DNA of 15,389 nt, taken from positions 1-15,389 of the forward strand of contig JAUWVG010000012.1 of NCBI GenBank assembly GCA_030617525.1, read 5' to 3'. The notes below the pieces were generated by a model that searched no databases, had not been told where the DNA came from, and saw nothing but the letters and a program-made list of their open reading frames with translations. This DNA comes from Candidatus Aminicenantota bacterium. Lineage in GTDB: Bacteria; Acidobacteriota; Aminicenantia; Aminicenantales; Aminicenantaceae. The translations under genes were made by a program, and so were the position numbers. Numbering within the stretch: the stretch's first letter is position 1; each line of letters opens with the position of its first letter. Positions 1-6,667 of the stretch are shown in pieces.

Positions 1-195
1 AGTGCAACAGAAACGCTCTCACAGGCCTCTCACAAACTCACCGAAACGATGTACCAGCAGGCCAGCGCCAGTCAGCAGCAGGGCCCTGAGGCCCAGGATG
101 ATGCTCATGGAGATGCTCAAGGTCAACAGCAGGAAGACAAAGCCGAAGAAGAAGTCATCGATGCCGAAGTTGTCGATGAAGAAGAAAAATCATAA
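1..195 (+). CDS. dnaK: DnaK chaperone, C-terminal end (partial)
   Basis: The frame starting at base 1 is open and reads 64 residues to a TAA at 193-195. It contains a helical stretch, a Gln-rich linker and an acidic tail ending EEEVIDAEVVDEEEKS. An acidic tail with the EEVIDAEVVDE pattern after a Gln/Gly-rich linker is typical of the DnaK (Hsp70) C-terminus, and dnaJ follows directly, which supports the call. Only the lid end and disordered tail are in the window; the ATPase and substrate domains lie upstream. DnaK is the ATP-driven cytoplasmic chaperone that works with DnaJ and GrpE, and in HspR-controlled bacteria it also acts as co-repressor for HspR, whose gene lies two genes downstream. 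The Met-initiated reading at 2-205 in another frame is a shadow. Confidence 0.9.
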   Translation, partial: SATETLSQASHKLTETMYQQASASQQQGPEAQDDAHGDAQGQQQEDKAEEEVIDAEVVDEEEKS

Positions 196-213
196 ACTGT
201 TCTGATAAAGTTG

Positions 214-297
214 AGATGGCCGGTTGAGTCACTCTAGACATGAAAAGATGAGATTGTTCACTGAATCACGGGGAATACTTGACTAATCCGGCCATCT
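214..297. promoter_or_regulatory. Long inverted repeat between dnaK and dnaJ
   Basis: Arms 214-230 and 281-297 match at 15 of 17 positions, including the perfect 10-mers AGATGGCCGG and CCGGCCATCT, around a 50-base centre. The arms carry TTGAGTC and GACTAAT, which resemble halves of the HspR operator (HAIR, CTTGAGT-N7-ACTCAAG), but the spacing does not fit a true HAIR site. As RNA this is a long stem that could process, stabilise or attenuate the dnaK-dnaJ transcript. A weak sigma70-like pair (TTGACT at 279-284, 17 bases, TAACAA at 302-307) overlaps the right arm, so an internal dnaJ promoter is possible. The structure is seen; its function is inferred. Confidence 0.55.
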
Positions 298-325
298 AGA
301 CTAACAATATTGATTGGGTGATCTG

Positions 326-1438
326 ATGGCAAAAGATTTTTATAAATTACTCGGTGTCAGCCGGTCCGCATCTGTGGCGGATATCAAAAAAGCCTACAGG
401 AAACTGGCACGAAAATTCCATCCTGATCTTAATCCGGGCGATAAAACCGCAGAGTCTAAATTCAAGGAGATTCAGGAAGCCAATTCTGTCCTCTCCGATC
501 CGAAGAAAAGAAAACAATATGACCAGTTCGGATTTGTGGGAGATGTCCCTCACGGAGGTCCCCGGCGGGGTCCTCAATCTTCCGGATTTGAAGGTTTTGA
601 TTTTTCTAATTTTGGAACGTCTTCGTTTAGAGATTTTTTTGAAAATGTGTTTAGTGGCTCGGTCTCAACTCCGCAGGCAAGGCCAGATAGAGGGCAGGAT
701 CTTCTCTATTCCATGCGGATCGGATTTATGGATGCAATCCATGGTTTAAAGACACGAATTCAACTGACACGAATGGTGTCCTGTTCCAATTGTCACGGAA
801 ATGGTTTTATCAGAAGTCAAGGACAGCAGACATGTCCCACCTGCAAAGGAACAGGACAGGTTAATATGCAGAGAGGTGCCATGAGGTTTGCCACGACCTG
901 TCCCACATGTGGGGGGAGTGGAAGGACACCTGGAACACAATGTCCTGTATGTCACGGCAGCGGAGCGGAACAAAAAACCCAATTCATCAGTGTGAGGATT
1001 CCAGCAGGAGTGGGCTCGGGTTCAAAGGTGCGGATTCCCGGAAAAGGGAATGCCGGGCGGATGGGAGGCCCCACAGGCAATCTGTTTATCACGATCGAAG
1101 TGGAATCTCACTCTTTTTTCAATCGACAGGGGTCAAATATTTATATCGAGGTTCCCATCACAGTTCCTGAAGCCACACTTGGTGATAAGATTGAAGTTCC
1201 CACTCTCAATGGACAATCCACTATCAAAATCCCACCGGGAACGAAATCCGGACAAAAATTCAGACTCCGGGGAAAAGGAGCTCCAGTTCTCGGGAAAAAA
1301 GCTCATGGTGATCAATTTGTTGAAGTGACAATCGTCCCGCCATCTTTTAAGGATCAAAGAATTAGAGAGATTATGAAAAAACTTAAAAAAATATCCGATA
1401 TAAATCCGCGTGAAAAAATGGGATTATATAAAAAATGA
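326..1438 (+). CDS. dnaJ: DnaJ (Hsp40) co-chaperone
   Basis: This is a full-length type I DnaJ of 370 residues. The J domain (about 1-70) has the HPD motif at 32-34, which stimulates DnaK ATPase. A Gly/Phe-rich linker follows (about 75-115). Four zinc-binding CxxCxGxG repeats begin at residues 153, 170, 192 and 206. The two C-terminal substrate-binding domains complete it. It delivers unfolded protein to DnaK in the cytoplasm. I chose the ATG at 326 because GGTGATC just upstream pairs with the 3' end of 16S rRNA; a TTG at 314 would add four residues and lies over that site. The stop overlaps the start of the next gene (ATGA at 1435-1438), which implies translational coupling. Confidence 0.97.
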   Translation: MAKDFYKLLGVSRSASVADIKKAYRKLARKFHPDLNPGDKTAESKFKEIQEANSVLSDPKKRKQYDQFGFVGDVPHGGPRRGPQSSGFEGFDFSNFGTSSFRDFFENVFSGSVSTPQARPDRGQDLLYSMRIGFMDAIHGLKTRIQLTRMVSCSNCHGNGFIRSQGQQTCPTCKGTGQVNMQRGAMRFATTCPTCGGSGRTPGTQCPVCHGSGAEQKTQFISVRIPAGVGSGSKVRIPGKGNAGRMGGPTGNLFITIEVESHSFFNRQGSNIYIEVPITVPEATLGDKIEVPTLNGQSTIKIPPGTKSGQKFRLRGKGAPVLGKKAHGDQFVEVTIVPPSFKDQRIREIMKKLKKISDINPREKMGLYKK

Positions 1439-1833
1439 GCTCTAGAAACGATCCAAAAAATTATCATCACATCAGCCATGTTGCCAGGATGTACAATGTC
1501 CACCCGCAGACGTTGAGGTTGTATGAAAGGGAAGGGCTGCTGAAGCCATCCCGGAGTGAAGGAAATACGCGGCTGTATTCGGATAATGATTTGATACAGC
1601 TGGAGTTGATTCTTAATCTGACACGAGATCTCGGTGTCAATCTTGCAGGAGTTGAAGTTGTCCTCAATATGAGAAAAAAAATCGAGCAGATCGAGTCCGA
1701 AGTGAATGAATTTTTGGATTATGTCCGAAGTGAATTTTTTGAAGGCCGGGAAGCTGAATTTGAACAAAGGAAAAAAAGCCTGGTCCGCATGAGCCCGGCA
1801 AAGATCATCTTGATCGAGCGCGAGGAAGAATGA
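1435..1833 (+). CDS. hspR: HspR-type MerR-family heat shock repressor
   Basis: The 132-residue protein has a MerR-type winged helix-turn-helix near residues 11-75, with the pattern HPQTLRLYEREGLLKPSRS and NTRLYS typical of HspR. A predicted dimerisation coiled coil (about 77-115) and a short basic-acidic tail follow. HspR represses dnaK operons by binding HAIR inverted repeats, with DnaK as co-repressor, so free DnaK reports protein-folding load. Position after dnaK-dnaJ is the classic arrangement in actinobacteria and several other phyla. It starts inside the dnaJ stop (ATGA) and its stop overlaps the sigma gene in the same way. No perfect HAIR site was seen in this window; it is expected upstream of the dnaK operon, outside the window. 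Autoregulation is inferred from family knowledge. Confidence 0.9.
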   Translation: MSSRNDPKNYHHISHVARMYNVHPQTLRLYEREGLLKPSRSEGNTRLYSDNDLIQLELILNLTRDLGVNLAGVEVVLNMRKKIEQIESEVNEFLDYVRSEFFEGREAEFEQRKKSLVRMSPAKIILIEREEE

Positions 1834-2681
1834 GTGATGATTTCAAGGGATCTTTAGATTCCAAAAACATTAAACTCTACCTTCAGCAAATTGCAAAATT
1901 TTCCCAACTGACCGTAGATCAGGAAAAAGAATTAGGCCGGCTCATCCAGAATGGAGATAAAGACGCTCTAAAAAAAATGATAGAGTCCAATCTGAGATTT
2001 GTTGTTTCTTATGTCAAGAGATACAAAGGGATGGGATTAGGGCTTCTCGATCTTATCAATGAAGGGAACCTGGGGCTCATTGAGGCGGCCAAAAGGTTCG
2101 ATCCCGATAGGAATGTCAAGTTTATCTCATATGCTGTCTGGTGGATCAGACAAGCCGTTATCCATGCACTGTCCCAATATTCCCGTATTTACAATATTCC
2201 CCAGAAGCTTTCGGATCAGATCTCAGAGATGAAGAAAGTCAGATCCAAACTCAAGAAGGAACTAGGTCATGAGCCGACAAGGGAAGAAATTGCCAAGCAG
2301 ATGAAAGTGACCCAAGAGGACATCGAGGATCTGGAGCTGCTGGGAAGTCACAATGTTTCGCTCAGCGACAAATATTTTGATGACGATTCAACAGAAATTG
2401 GAGATAAGATAAAGGATACGCTCTCTCCTTCAGTCGAATATGAGATTATTAAAGGCTCCATTGAAAATCAAATCAGAGAAATTATAAAAGGATTGGATGA
2501 AAAAGAAGCACTTGTGTTAAAATTACGGTTCGGATTGGCCGATGACAAAACTCATACACTTCAGGAGATTGGAGACAAACTTAACTTGACAAGAGAACGG
2601 ATTCGTCAGATTGAAAAAAAAGCCATGCGTAAACTGGCTCGATCGCACAAACTCAAACAACTGCGAGGGTATCTGAATTGA
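1830..2681 (+). CDS. RpoD-like group 2 sigma factor
   Basis: This 283-residue sigma70-family protein lacks region 1.1 and the non-conserved insert of RpoD. Region 1.2 is near 11-45. Region 2 (about 51-125) includes the core-binding NLRFVVSYVKRYKGMGLGLLDL motif region and the -10-reading YAVWWIRQAVIHAL helix. Region 3 follows (about 130-190). Region 4 (about 218-281) has the -35-reading helix-turn-helix LQEIGDKLNLTRERIRQIE. Architecture fits an alternative group 2 sigma such as RpoS or a heat shock sigma, not the housekeeping one. It overlaps hspR by ATGA and the next gene by TTGA, so it should rise with the chaperones under stress. A sigma gene coupled to hspR suggests a feed-forward stress circuit; this is inference. 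Its regulon is unknown. Confidence 0.9.
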   Translation: MSDDFKGSLDSKNIKLYLQQIAKFSQLTVDQEKELGRLIQNGDKDALKKMIESNLRFVVSYVKRYKGMGLGLLDLINEGNLGLIEAAKRFDPDRNVKFISYAVWWIRQAVIHALSQYSRIYNIPQKLSDQISEMKKVRSKLKKELGHEPTREEIAKQMKVTQEDIEDLELLGSHNVSLSDKYFDDDSTEIGDKIKDTLSPSVEYEIIKGSIENQIREIIKGLDEKEALVLKLRFGLADDKTHTLQEIGDKLNLTRERIRQIEKKAMRKLARSHKLKQLRGYLN

Positions 2682-3430
2682 CAGCCAAAGAAACCTGCCC
2701 CAAATGCCGGGACACAAGCTGGGTGCTTAAAGATTCAAAAGGTTCCACCGTTGCTGTACGCTGTTCCTGTTATAAAGAGCAGAAAAACCAGGCTTATTTT
2801 GACCAGGCCGGAATTCCCAAAAGATACACCAACTGTTCTTTTAACAACTTCGAAACCCACAACGAAACCCACCAGCATGCCAAAAAAATAGCCCAAAAGT
2901 TTGTCAAAGACTATCCTGCACTCAATGCCGGACTTCTCTTTATTGGTCCCTGCGGAGTAGGGAAAACCCATCTGTCCGTCGCCATCATGAATGAGCTAAT
3001 CTGGAAGAAAACAATCTCCTGCTATTTTTGTGACTTCCGGGAATTGATCAGGAATATCCAGAGTTCCTATTCTACAGAATCCCGCATCACAGAATCGGAA
3101 GTATTGTTTCCCATCTTTCAGAAGGACCTGCTGGTCCTTGATGAATTAGGGGCAAAGAGAACGACAGCCTGGGTGGAGGAAACGGTTTTTTACATCATCA
3201 ACCACCGCTACAATCAAAAAAAATTGACGGTTTTTACATCCAATTACATAGATGACGGAGAAGATGAAGAAGACACACGGGATTCCTTTTTTAAACGGAA
3301 AGACGATTCGCTGGTCGACCGTATCGGTATCCGCCTCCGGTCCCGTCTCTACGAGATGTGCAAAATTGTGAATATGGAAGGTGATGATTACCGGAAAAAA
3401 ATCAAACAGGCAAGTTACAGAAATATTTAA
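2678..3430 (+). CDS. DnaC/IstB-like AAA+ ATPase with N-terminal zinc motif
   Basis: The 250-residue protein has a Cys motif CPKC (7-10) and CSC (29-31), probably zinc-binding. It then has an AAA+ core with Walker A GPCGVGKT (90-97), Walker B LLVLDEL (151-157), a sensor-like VFTSNY (about 190) and a late RLRSRLYEM segment that could supply the arginine finger. This layout matches DnaC/DnaI-like helicase loaders, which place the replicative helicase on DNA; the related IstB proteins serve transposases, but no transposase lies nearby. The start is a TTG at 2678 overlapping the sigma stop (2679-2681), with GCGAGGGT upstream. It is required to keep the first Cys pair, since the next in-frame ATG is beyond the P-loop. 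It appears to be the last gene of the dnaK operon. Confidence 0.82.
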   Translation: MTAKETCPKCRDTSWVLKDSKGSTVAVRCSCYKEQKNQAYFDQAGIPKRYTNCSFNNFETHNETHQHAKKIAQKFVKDYPALNAGLLFIGPCGVGKTHLSVAIMNELIWKKTISCYFCDFRELIRNIQSSYSTESRITESEVLFPIFQKDLLVLDELGAKRTTAWVEETVFYIINHRYNQKKLTVFTSNYIDDGEDEEDTRDSFFKRKDDSLVDRIGIRLRSRLYEMCKIVNMEGDDYRKKIKQASYRNI

Positions 3431-3477
3431 CCTGAATTATTCATAAAAACTGCCGACTCCTTTCCCAAGAGTTTCCG

Positions 3478-3506
3478 TTGATATTTTCCCCGAATTTTGC
3501 TAAATT
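3478..3506 (+). promoter_or_regulatory. Sigma70-type promoter for tRNA-Asn
   Basis: TTGATA (3478-3483) and TAAATT (3501-3506) are separated by exactly 17 bases and match the consensus at 5 and 4 of 6 positions. Predicted initiation at about 3513 is a few bases before the tRNA 5' end at 3520. This fits a short-leader tRNA transcript. Confidence 0.55.
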
Positions 3507-3519
3507 ATGTGAACCGTGT

Positions 3520-3595
3520 TCCTCGGTAGCTCAATCGGCAGAGCGGGTGGCTGTTAACCACTAGGTTGTAGGTTCGAGTCCTACCCGAGGAGCCA
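3520..3595 (+). tRNA. tRNA-Asn (anticodon GTT)
   Basis: The full cloverleaf folds by eye. The acceptor stem is TCCTCGG (3520-3526) with CCGAGGA (3585-3591), then discriminator G and an encoded CCA (3593-3595). The D stem is GCTC/GAGC. The anticodon stem is GGTGG/CCACT (one G-T pair) around loop CTGTTAA with anticodon GTT at 3553-3555. The T stem is GTAGG/CCTAC with loop TTCGAGT. The gene is 76 bases long and intact. The DNA immediately downstream changes to AT-rich orphan genes. No second copy of the tRNA 3' end was found in the window, so an att site is not proven. Confidence 0.97.
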
Positions 3596-3699
3596 ACATT
3601 TCCAGAGGTGTCATCCAAAATCCCGTTGTGTCAATCGTTGCCAAAAGAAGACAATCGTAGACAATTTCTGTGACATTTTTCTAACGGTCATTTGACCGC
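3596..3699. other. Gene-free stretch after tRNA-Asn with a short hairpin
   Basis: No coding signal was seen. CGGTCA (3685-3690) and TGACCG (3693-3698) form a perfect 6-bp inverted repeat with a 2-base centre. It lacks a clear T-run, so a terminator is uncertain. The heptamer AGACAAT occurs twice (3649-3655 and 3659-3665). This stretch abuts element A copy 1. Confidence 0.4.
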
Positions 3700-3801
3700 A
3701 TTTTGTCGCTGATTTTCTTTCCTCAGAAAAGGGGATCGTACTGTTTGCTTTTTAATTTCTGTGTGGATAGAATTAAAAAAGGTTTGTCTTTAAAAAGAGG
3801 G
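3700..3801 (+). repeat. Structured element A, copy 1
   Basis: About 100 bases are clearly similar to 13144-13242. Shared words include ATTTTGTC.CTGATTTTC, ATCGTA.TGTTTGCTTTTT, ATTTCTGTG and TGTCTTTAA. Hairpin 1 is TTTTCT (3713-3718) with AGAAAA (3725-3730). Hairpin 2 is TTTTTAATTTCT (3749-3760) with AGAATTAAAAA (3769-3779), with one bulged T. In the other copy hairpin 1 has different bases but still pairs. The element ends in a ribosome-binding AAGAGGG, seven bases before the GTG start at 3809. It may be a cassette boundary or a structured leader. Confidence 0.65.
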
Positions 3802-3808
3802 TTTCAAA

Positions 3809-4528
3809 GTGGCGAAAAAATCGGACAGTAAAGAGTCAAAGCCAAAGTATTTTAGTTTTATTGTAATTTCACTTATTGCGATACCAATCTCAATATTCAT
3901 TTTACTCAAAATATTTAATCTTTTTTCAGTTACTGAACGAATGCTTTTTTGGTTTTTCGCCGCCAGCTCACAATCAATGGCCGCCATGTTTGCAGTAGTG
4001 GGAGTATTCGCTGTGTTTAGATTTCAAGCGCAAGAGAACAAGCTCAGAAATCTATATGAACTATTTAAGAATTGGATTGGACTTAGGCAATCTCAATTAT
4101 ATCCACTACAAGATAGAAAAAAGTGGGATGTTTTCATTATGGAAAATGATAGAAACCTTTTGGTTGAGACTGGATGGGATACTACTTTGTGGAAGGATGA
4201 AAGCGTTCTGGAGATGGGAAAGGGAATCCTAAATGCGATTCAGTCCTCTAATATTAATAAAGGAGTGGTAAGAGCCTTAAAAGAAAGGATCGTCGAAATT
4301 GAATACCAAGAAAAGAGTCGAAATAATATTCAAGAAAGTATGAAAATTCCAATGTTAGCTATTCTTGTCTCATTTATGCTATCAACAATTTCTCTTGTAT
4401 TGACAGTTAAAATATCTTGTAGTATTGCAGGCTTTGTAATTGTTATGGTAATGCTTGCGATGATCGCATTTTCTGTTATTAGTGTTTACAAGTACATTAA
4501 CTTTGTTATTATCTTAGGGCGCGCATAA
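3809..4528 (+). CDS. Four-helix membrane protein of unknown function
   Basis: I do not recognise this 239-residue protein. It has a basic N-terminus (KKSDSKESKPK), two hydrophobic segments near 14-35 and 45-70, a charged soluble middle (about 72-175) and two more membrane segments near 178-199 and 203-230. This is a two-plus-two topology with a roughly 100-residue domain probably in the cytoplasm. The start is GTG, chosen because AAGAGGG lies seven bases upstream. Codon use is clearly more AT-rich than the dnaK operon. It sits alone between element A copy 1 and element B copy 1, so it may be the cargo of a mobile unit. No catalytic motif was seen. Confidence 0.7.
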   Translation: MAKKSDSKESKPKYFSFIVISLIAIPISIFILLKIFNLFSVTERMLFWFFAASSQSMAAMFAVVGVFAVFRFQAQENKLRNLYELFKNWIGLRQSQLYPLQDRKKWDVFIMENDRNLLVETGWDTTLWKDESVLEMGKGILNAIQSSNINKGVVRALKERIVEIEYQEKSRNNIQESMKIPMLAILVSFMLSTISLVLTVKISCSIAGFVIVMVMLAMIAFSVISVYKYINFVIILGRA

Positions 4529-4616
4529 AAGACCTTTGACCGGACAGAGATCGTTGCTCTATGAGGCTCTGAGGGCGTCGTTTTCTCGGGGAAAGTGAGA
4601 AAAATCTAAAAGGGGA
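4527..4616 (+). repeat. Structured element B, copy 1
   Basis: About 90 bases are similar to 13554-13640. Shared words include AGATCG, TCTAT.AGG.TCTGAG.GCGTC and TTTTCT...GAGAAAA. CAGAG (4545-4549) pairs with CTCTG (4567-4571). TTTTCTC (4581-4587) pairs with GAGAAAA (4597-4603). It starts at the stop of the membrane-protein gene and ends with AAAAGGGGA, the ribosome site of the next gene. It is unrelated to element A. Confidence 0.65.
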
Positions 4617-4623
4617 TAAATCA

Positions 4624-5073
4624 ATGAAAAAGAAGACAAGAAACCAATTACTGTTTTTTTCTTTTATCGCTTCAGTTGTAATCCTTTCCGGTGTTTTAAG
4701 TTTAGTGGAGGACGCCAAATATAAAAAAGCAAAGCGTTCTTCAATGACATCTGAAGAACTACAAAAGGAATTGGACGAATTCAACAGAAAACCAAAACAA
4801 AGTGTGAGATCATCAAGCAATTTTATGGTTTCCGGAGTCGGTGAAACTTGGATTATAAATGAGGAAAATATTGCAGTTATGAAGTATCCAATAGTCAGTC
4901 AAACTACTGAGGGATTTACGATGAATCTCCTAGCGATAGTGAAAAGAGGGGATCGAGTGACGGTTCTTAAAACAAAAGGATTAACATGGAAATATGTTTC
5001 TCTCTTTTGGGAGAGTGAAACCATAACAGGATGGATTTTAGGAGAGACAGTCACAAGTGCAGAAAAACTATAA
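4624..5073 (+). CDS. Small membrane-anchored SH3-like protein
   Basis: The 149-residue product starts MKKKTRNQ followed by a hydrophobic segment (about 8-28), so it is probably an uncleaved signal anchor or a signal peptide. A charged linker follows (about 29-60). The C-terminal part (about 65-145) resembles a bacterial SH3 (SH3b) fold: a short strand pattern, then AIVKRGDRVTVLKTKGLTWKY and a final GWILGE, like the usual G..V.V......W..V......GW pattern. Such domains often bind peptidoglycan or proteins in the envelope. AAAAGGGGA gives the ribosome site and is part of element B. Composition is AT-rich, like the preceding gene. Function is not assigned. Confidence 0.65.
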   Translation: MKKKTRNQLLFFSFIASVVILSGVLSLVEDAKYKKAKRSSMTSEELQKELDEFNRKPKQSVRSSSNFMVSGVGETWIINEENIAVMKYPIVSQTTEGFTMNLLAIVKRGDRVTVLKTKGLTWKYVSLFWESETITGWILGETVTSAEKL

Positions 5074-5123
5074 TGAAAAAACACAAAAGGGAGAGACAGA
5101 CGTACTATAAATGAAACACTATT

Positions 5124-5363
5124 ATGGGCGTGGCACGTGCCACGATTTACAAAAAGAAAAAAGAGGAGAGGACGTCGAGCGTCAATTACTCCCTTCCTGG
5201 GAGTGTCCCTTAAACCCCCTTTTGCTTATGCCGATGTCCTCTCTTTTTTCTATTCATTAAAAGCAGAGCCAGCGTTGAAGGCCGAAGGCGAGAGGATACG
5301 GAAAGAGACGGAAGGAAGACCATCGAAAGAGCGTGAGGAACTGTTGCCTACAGTAGGCCACAG
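5124..5363. repeat. Palindrome-rich repeat block
   Basis: This block holds four clear dyads. They are a perfect 16-bp palindrome CGTGGCACGTGCCACG (5129-5144); a long inverted repeat with arms 5157-5176 and 5233-5249 (one mismatch plus a 3-base insertion, T-run at the right end); a hairpin ACTCCC/GGGAGT (5188-5204) inside it; and CTGT.GCCTAC with GTAGGC.ACAG (5341-5363). A 29-codon reading frame beginning MGVARATIYKKKK (5124-5213) spans the first palindrome. I associate that start with dispersed repeats in Leptospira genomes, from memory only. The larger inverted repeat could act as a terminator for the gene ending at 5073. Probably a dispersed repeat element, not a gene. Confidence 0.6.
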
Positions 5364-5433
5364 TTTTAATGCCCGAAAAGAACTATCTAAATTGGCAGGC
5401 GGATGTTCGCATACAGTCGGGAGTAAAGGTTAA
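5137..5433 (+). other. Doubtful basic ORF inside the repeat block
   Basis: A 98-codon frame opens with GTG in the 16-bp palindrome and reads a very basic KRKKRRGRRAS stretch, then crosses the inverted repeats and overlaps the convergent lipoprotein gene by 47 bases. There is no ribosome site, and its sequence is dictated by repeats. I regard it as probably non-coding but record it because it is open for nearly 300 bases. Confidence 0.2.
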
Positions 5434-6667
5434 TGGGCGTTGCCTCTACAGTACTCCAATAGACATCATCATTAGTATCATCTCCCCAGACAAGACCGAT
5501 ACATGAGCTAGAATCAGGTCTAATCCTCTTTTCAATACAGGGCCACTCAAATATGCCTTCTTTTATGGTAGTATCATCACCGTCCCAACCCCCAGAAGTA
5601 GTATATTTTCTGTATATAACATCATTACTCGTCGAATTTATTCCAACCATATGCAGTTCACCCTTTCCGGCAACTCCTAATTGCACCTGGTAATTGTAGG
5701 TTGAATTTATTGCAAGACTCACAGAATCCCATGCGTTATCCCCGGCAGGGCATCTGTACACATTTATATCATCCCCTGCCGCAATAGTACCTCCCAACCA
5801 GACATTGTTATAGACATCTATAACAAGTGAGCACCCCCTTATATTACCCCCATCATTCGCATCCGTAGTAAAAACATTGTCTGGAGTGGTGTTGTCATAC
5901 GTGCTGTTCTTCCACGTACTAAGAGCCGGCGCAGTATTGGCAGCGTCTTTACTTTTTAAATAACAAAAAGCACTCTCGTCCGCATCTTGCCATGCAATAT
6001 GCACGGTGTCATCAGTATCAATTGCTATGCCTGGGAACATCTTATTAACTGTTGCAGTTCCCATTTGCTTGTCTGCATAAAACCCACCTGTAGTATTAGC
6101 TTTTGTGTAAAAAATATTTCTAACCCTGCTAATTACCTGGTACCATATCACGTGAGGGGTGTTATCGCTGTCAACTGCTATGGCTGGGTGCATGGCCACA
6201 TTGTCTAGGTCATCGTTAAGCGTTACAGGATTAGACCAGGAATCTGTACAATTAATTTCAGACAAGTTATCGCAATAACTATACCTAATGTCCCCAAGAG
6301 TCTCTTCTATATAAACAAAGTGGAGTGTATCATTGCTATCAATGATTATAGCACCGATGGTACCTTCAACGGTTTCCACTACAGGCGAACCTGAGGCGGC
6401 AACTAACACCGTTGTCACCCAGTCACCTGATGAAGTCGGATTAGCTGTAGTCGTAGAATAAATTAGCTTAATAAAATAATCAGTAGTACCCGCATCGTCA
6501 TCAACTACGACAAACCAATAACCATTACTATCTCGCGCAATTTTCGTTTGGCCCGCAGGTGAAAGGATAGTGTTAATTTTAGATGAACTTCCAATTATTG
6601 TACTCTCATAGCCTGTTTTAGGCAGACAGCTAAGTAATAAACAGGAAAAAAACACAAATAAAGTCAT
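5387..6667 (-). CDS. Beta-propeller lipoprotein
   Basis: The 426-residue product begins MTLFVFFSCLLLSC, a signal peptide with a lipobox ending at C14, so it should be a lipid-anchored envelope protein. The mature part is Asp/Thr/Asn-rich and has at least five blade-like repeats of the pattern (A/G)IA(V/I)DS.(D/N)T.H..W, for example PAIAVDSDNTPHVIWY and PGIAIDTDDTVHIAWQD. This is typical of sialidase/BNR-like propellers used for sugar or protein binding. No sialidase catalytic set was recognised, so it is probably a binding protein. The frame is open to 6892, but the upstream part is not protein-like. A GTG three codons earlier would add an Arg to the n-region and is an alternative start. The last codons run into the convergent repeat block, and the tail after VEATP looks unrelated to the repeats. 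Confidence 0.75.
   Translation of the reverse strand: MTLFVFFSCLLLSCLPKTGYESTIIGSSSKINTILSPAGQTKIARDSNGYWFVVVDDDAGTTDYFIKLIYSTTTANPTSSGDWVTTVLVAASGSPVVETVEGTIGAIIIDSNDTLHFVYIEETLGDIRYSYCDNLSEINCTDSWSNPVTLNDDLDNVAMHPAIAVDSDNTPHVIWYQVISRVRNIFYTKANTTGGFYADKQMGTATVNKMFPGIAIDTDDTVHIAWQDADESAFCYLKSKDAANTAPALSTWKNSTYDNTTPDNVFTTDANDGGNIRGCSLVIDVYNNVWLGGTIAAGDDINVYRCPAGDNAWDSVSLAINSTYNYQVQLGVAGKGELHMVGINSTSNDVIYRKYTTSGGWDGDDTTIKEGIFEWPCIEKRIRPDSSSCIGLVWGDDTNDDVYWSTVEATPINLYSRLYANIRLPI

Noticed and set aside
224..237. HAIR operator for HspR (TTGAGT.ACTCTAG)
   Set aside because: The half-sites are one base apart rather than seven and the second half is imperfect, so it does not meet the consensus.
3685..3698. 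Rho-independent terminator after the tRNA
   Set aside because: The 6-bp hairpin is perfect, but no clear T-run follows, so termination is not supported.
4527..4616. Elements A and B as integron attC sites
   Set aside because: The order gene-element-gene invites it, but I found no paired RYYYAAC and GTTRRRY core sites at the element edges, and no integrase is in the window.
5137..5433. A real 98-residue basic protein gene
   Set aside because: It starts in a palindrome, has no ribosome site, crosses inverted repeats and overlaps a better convergent gene.
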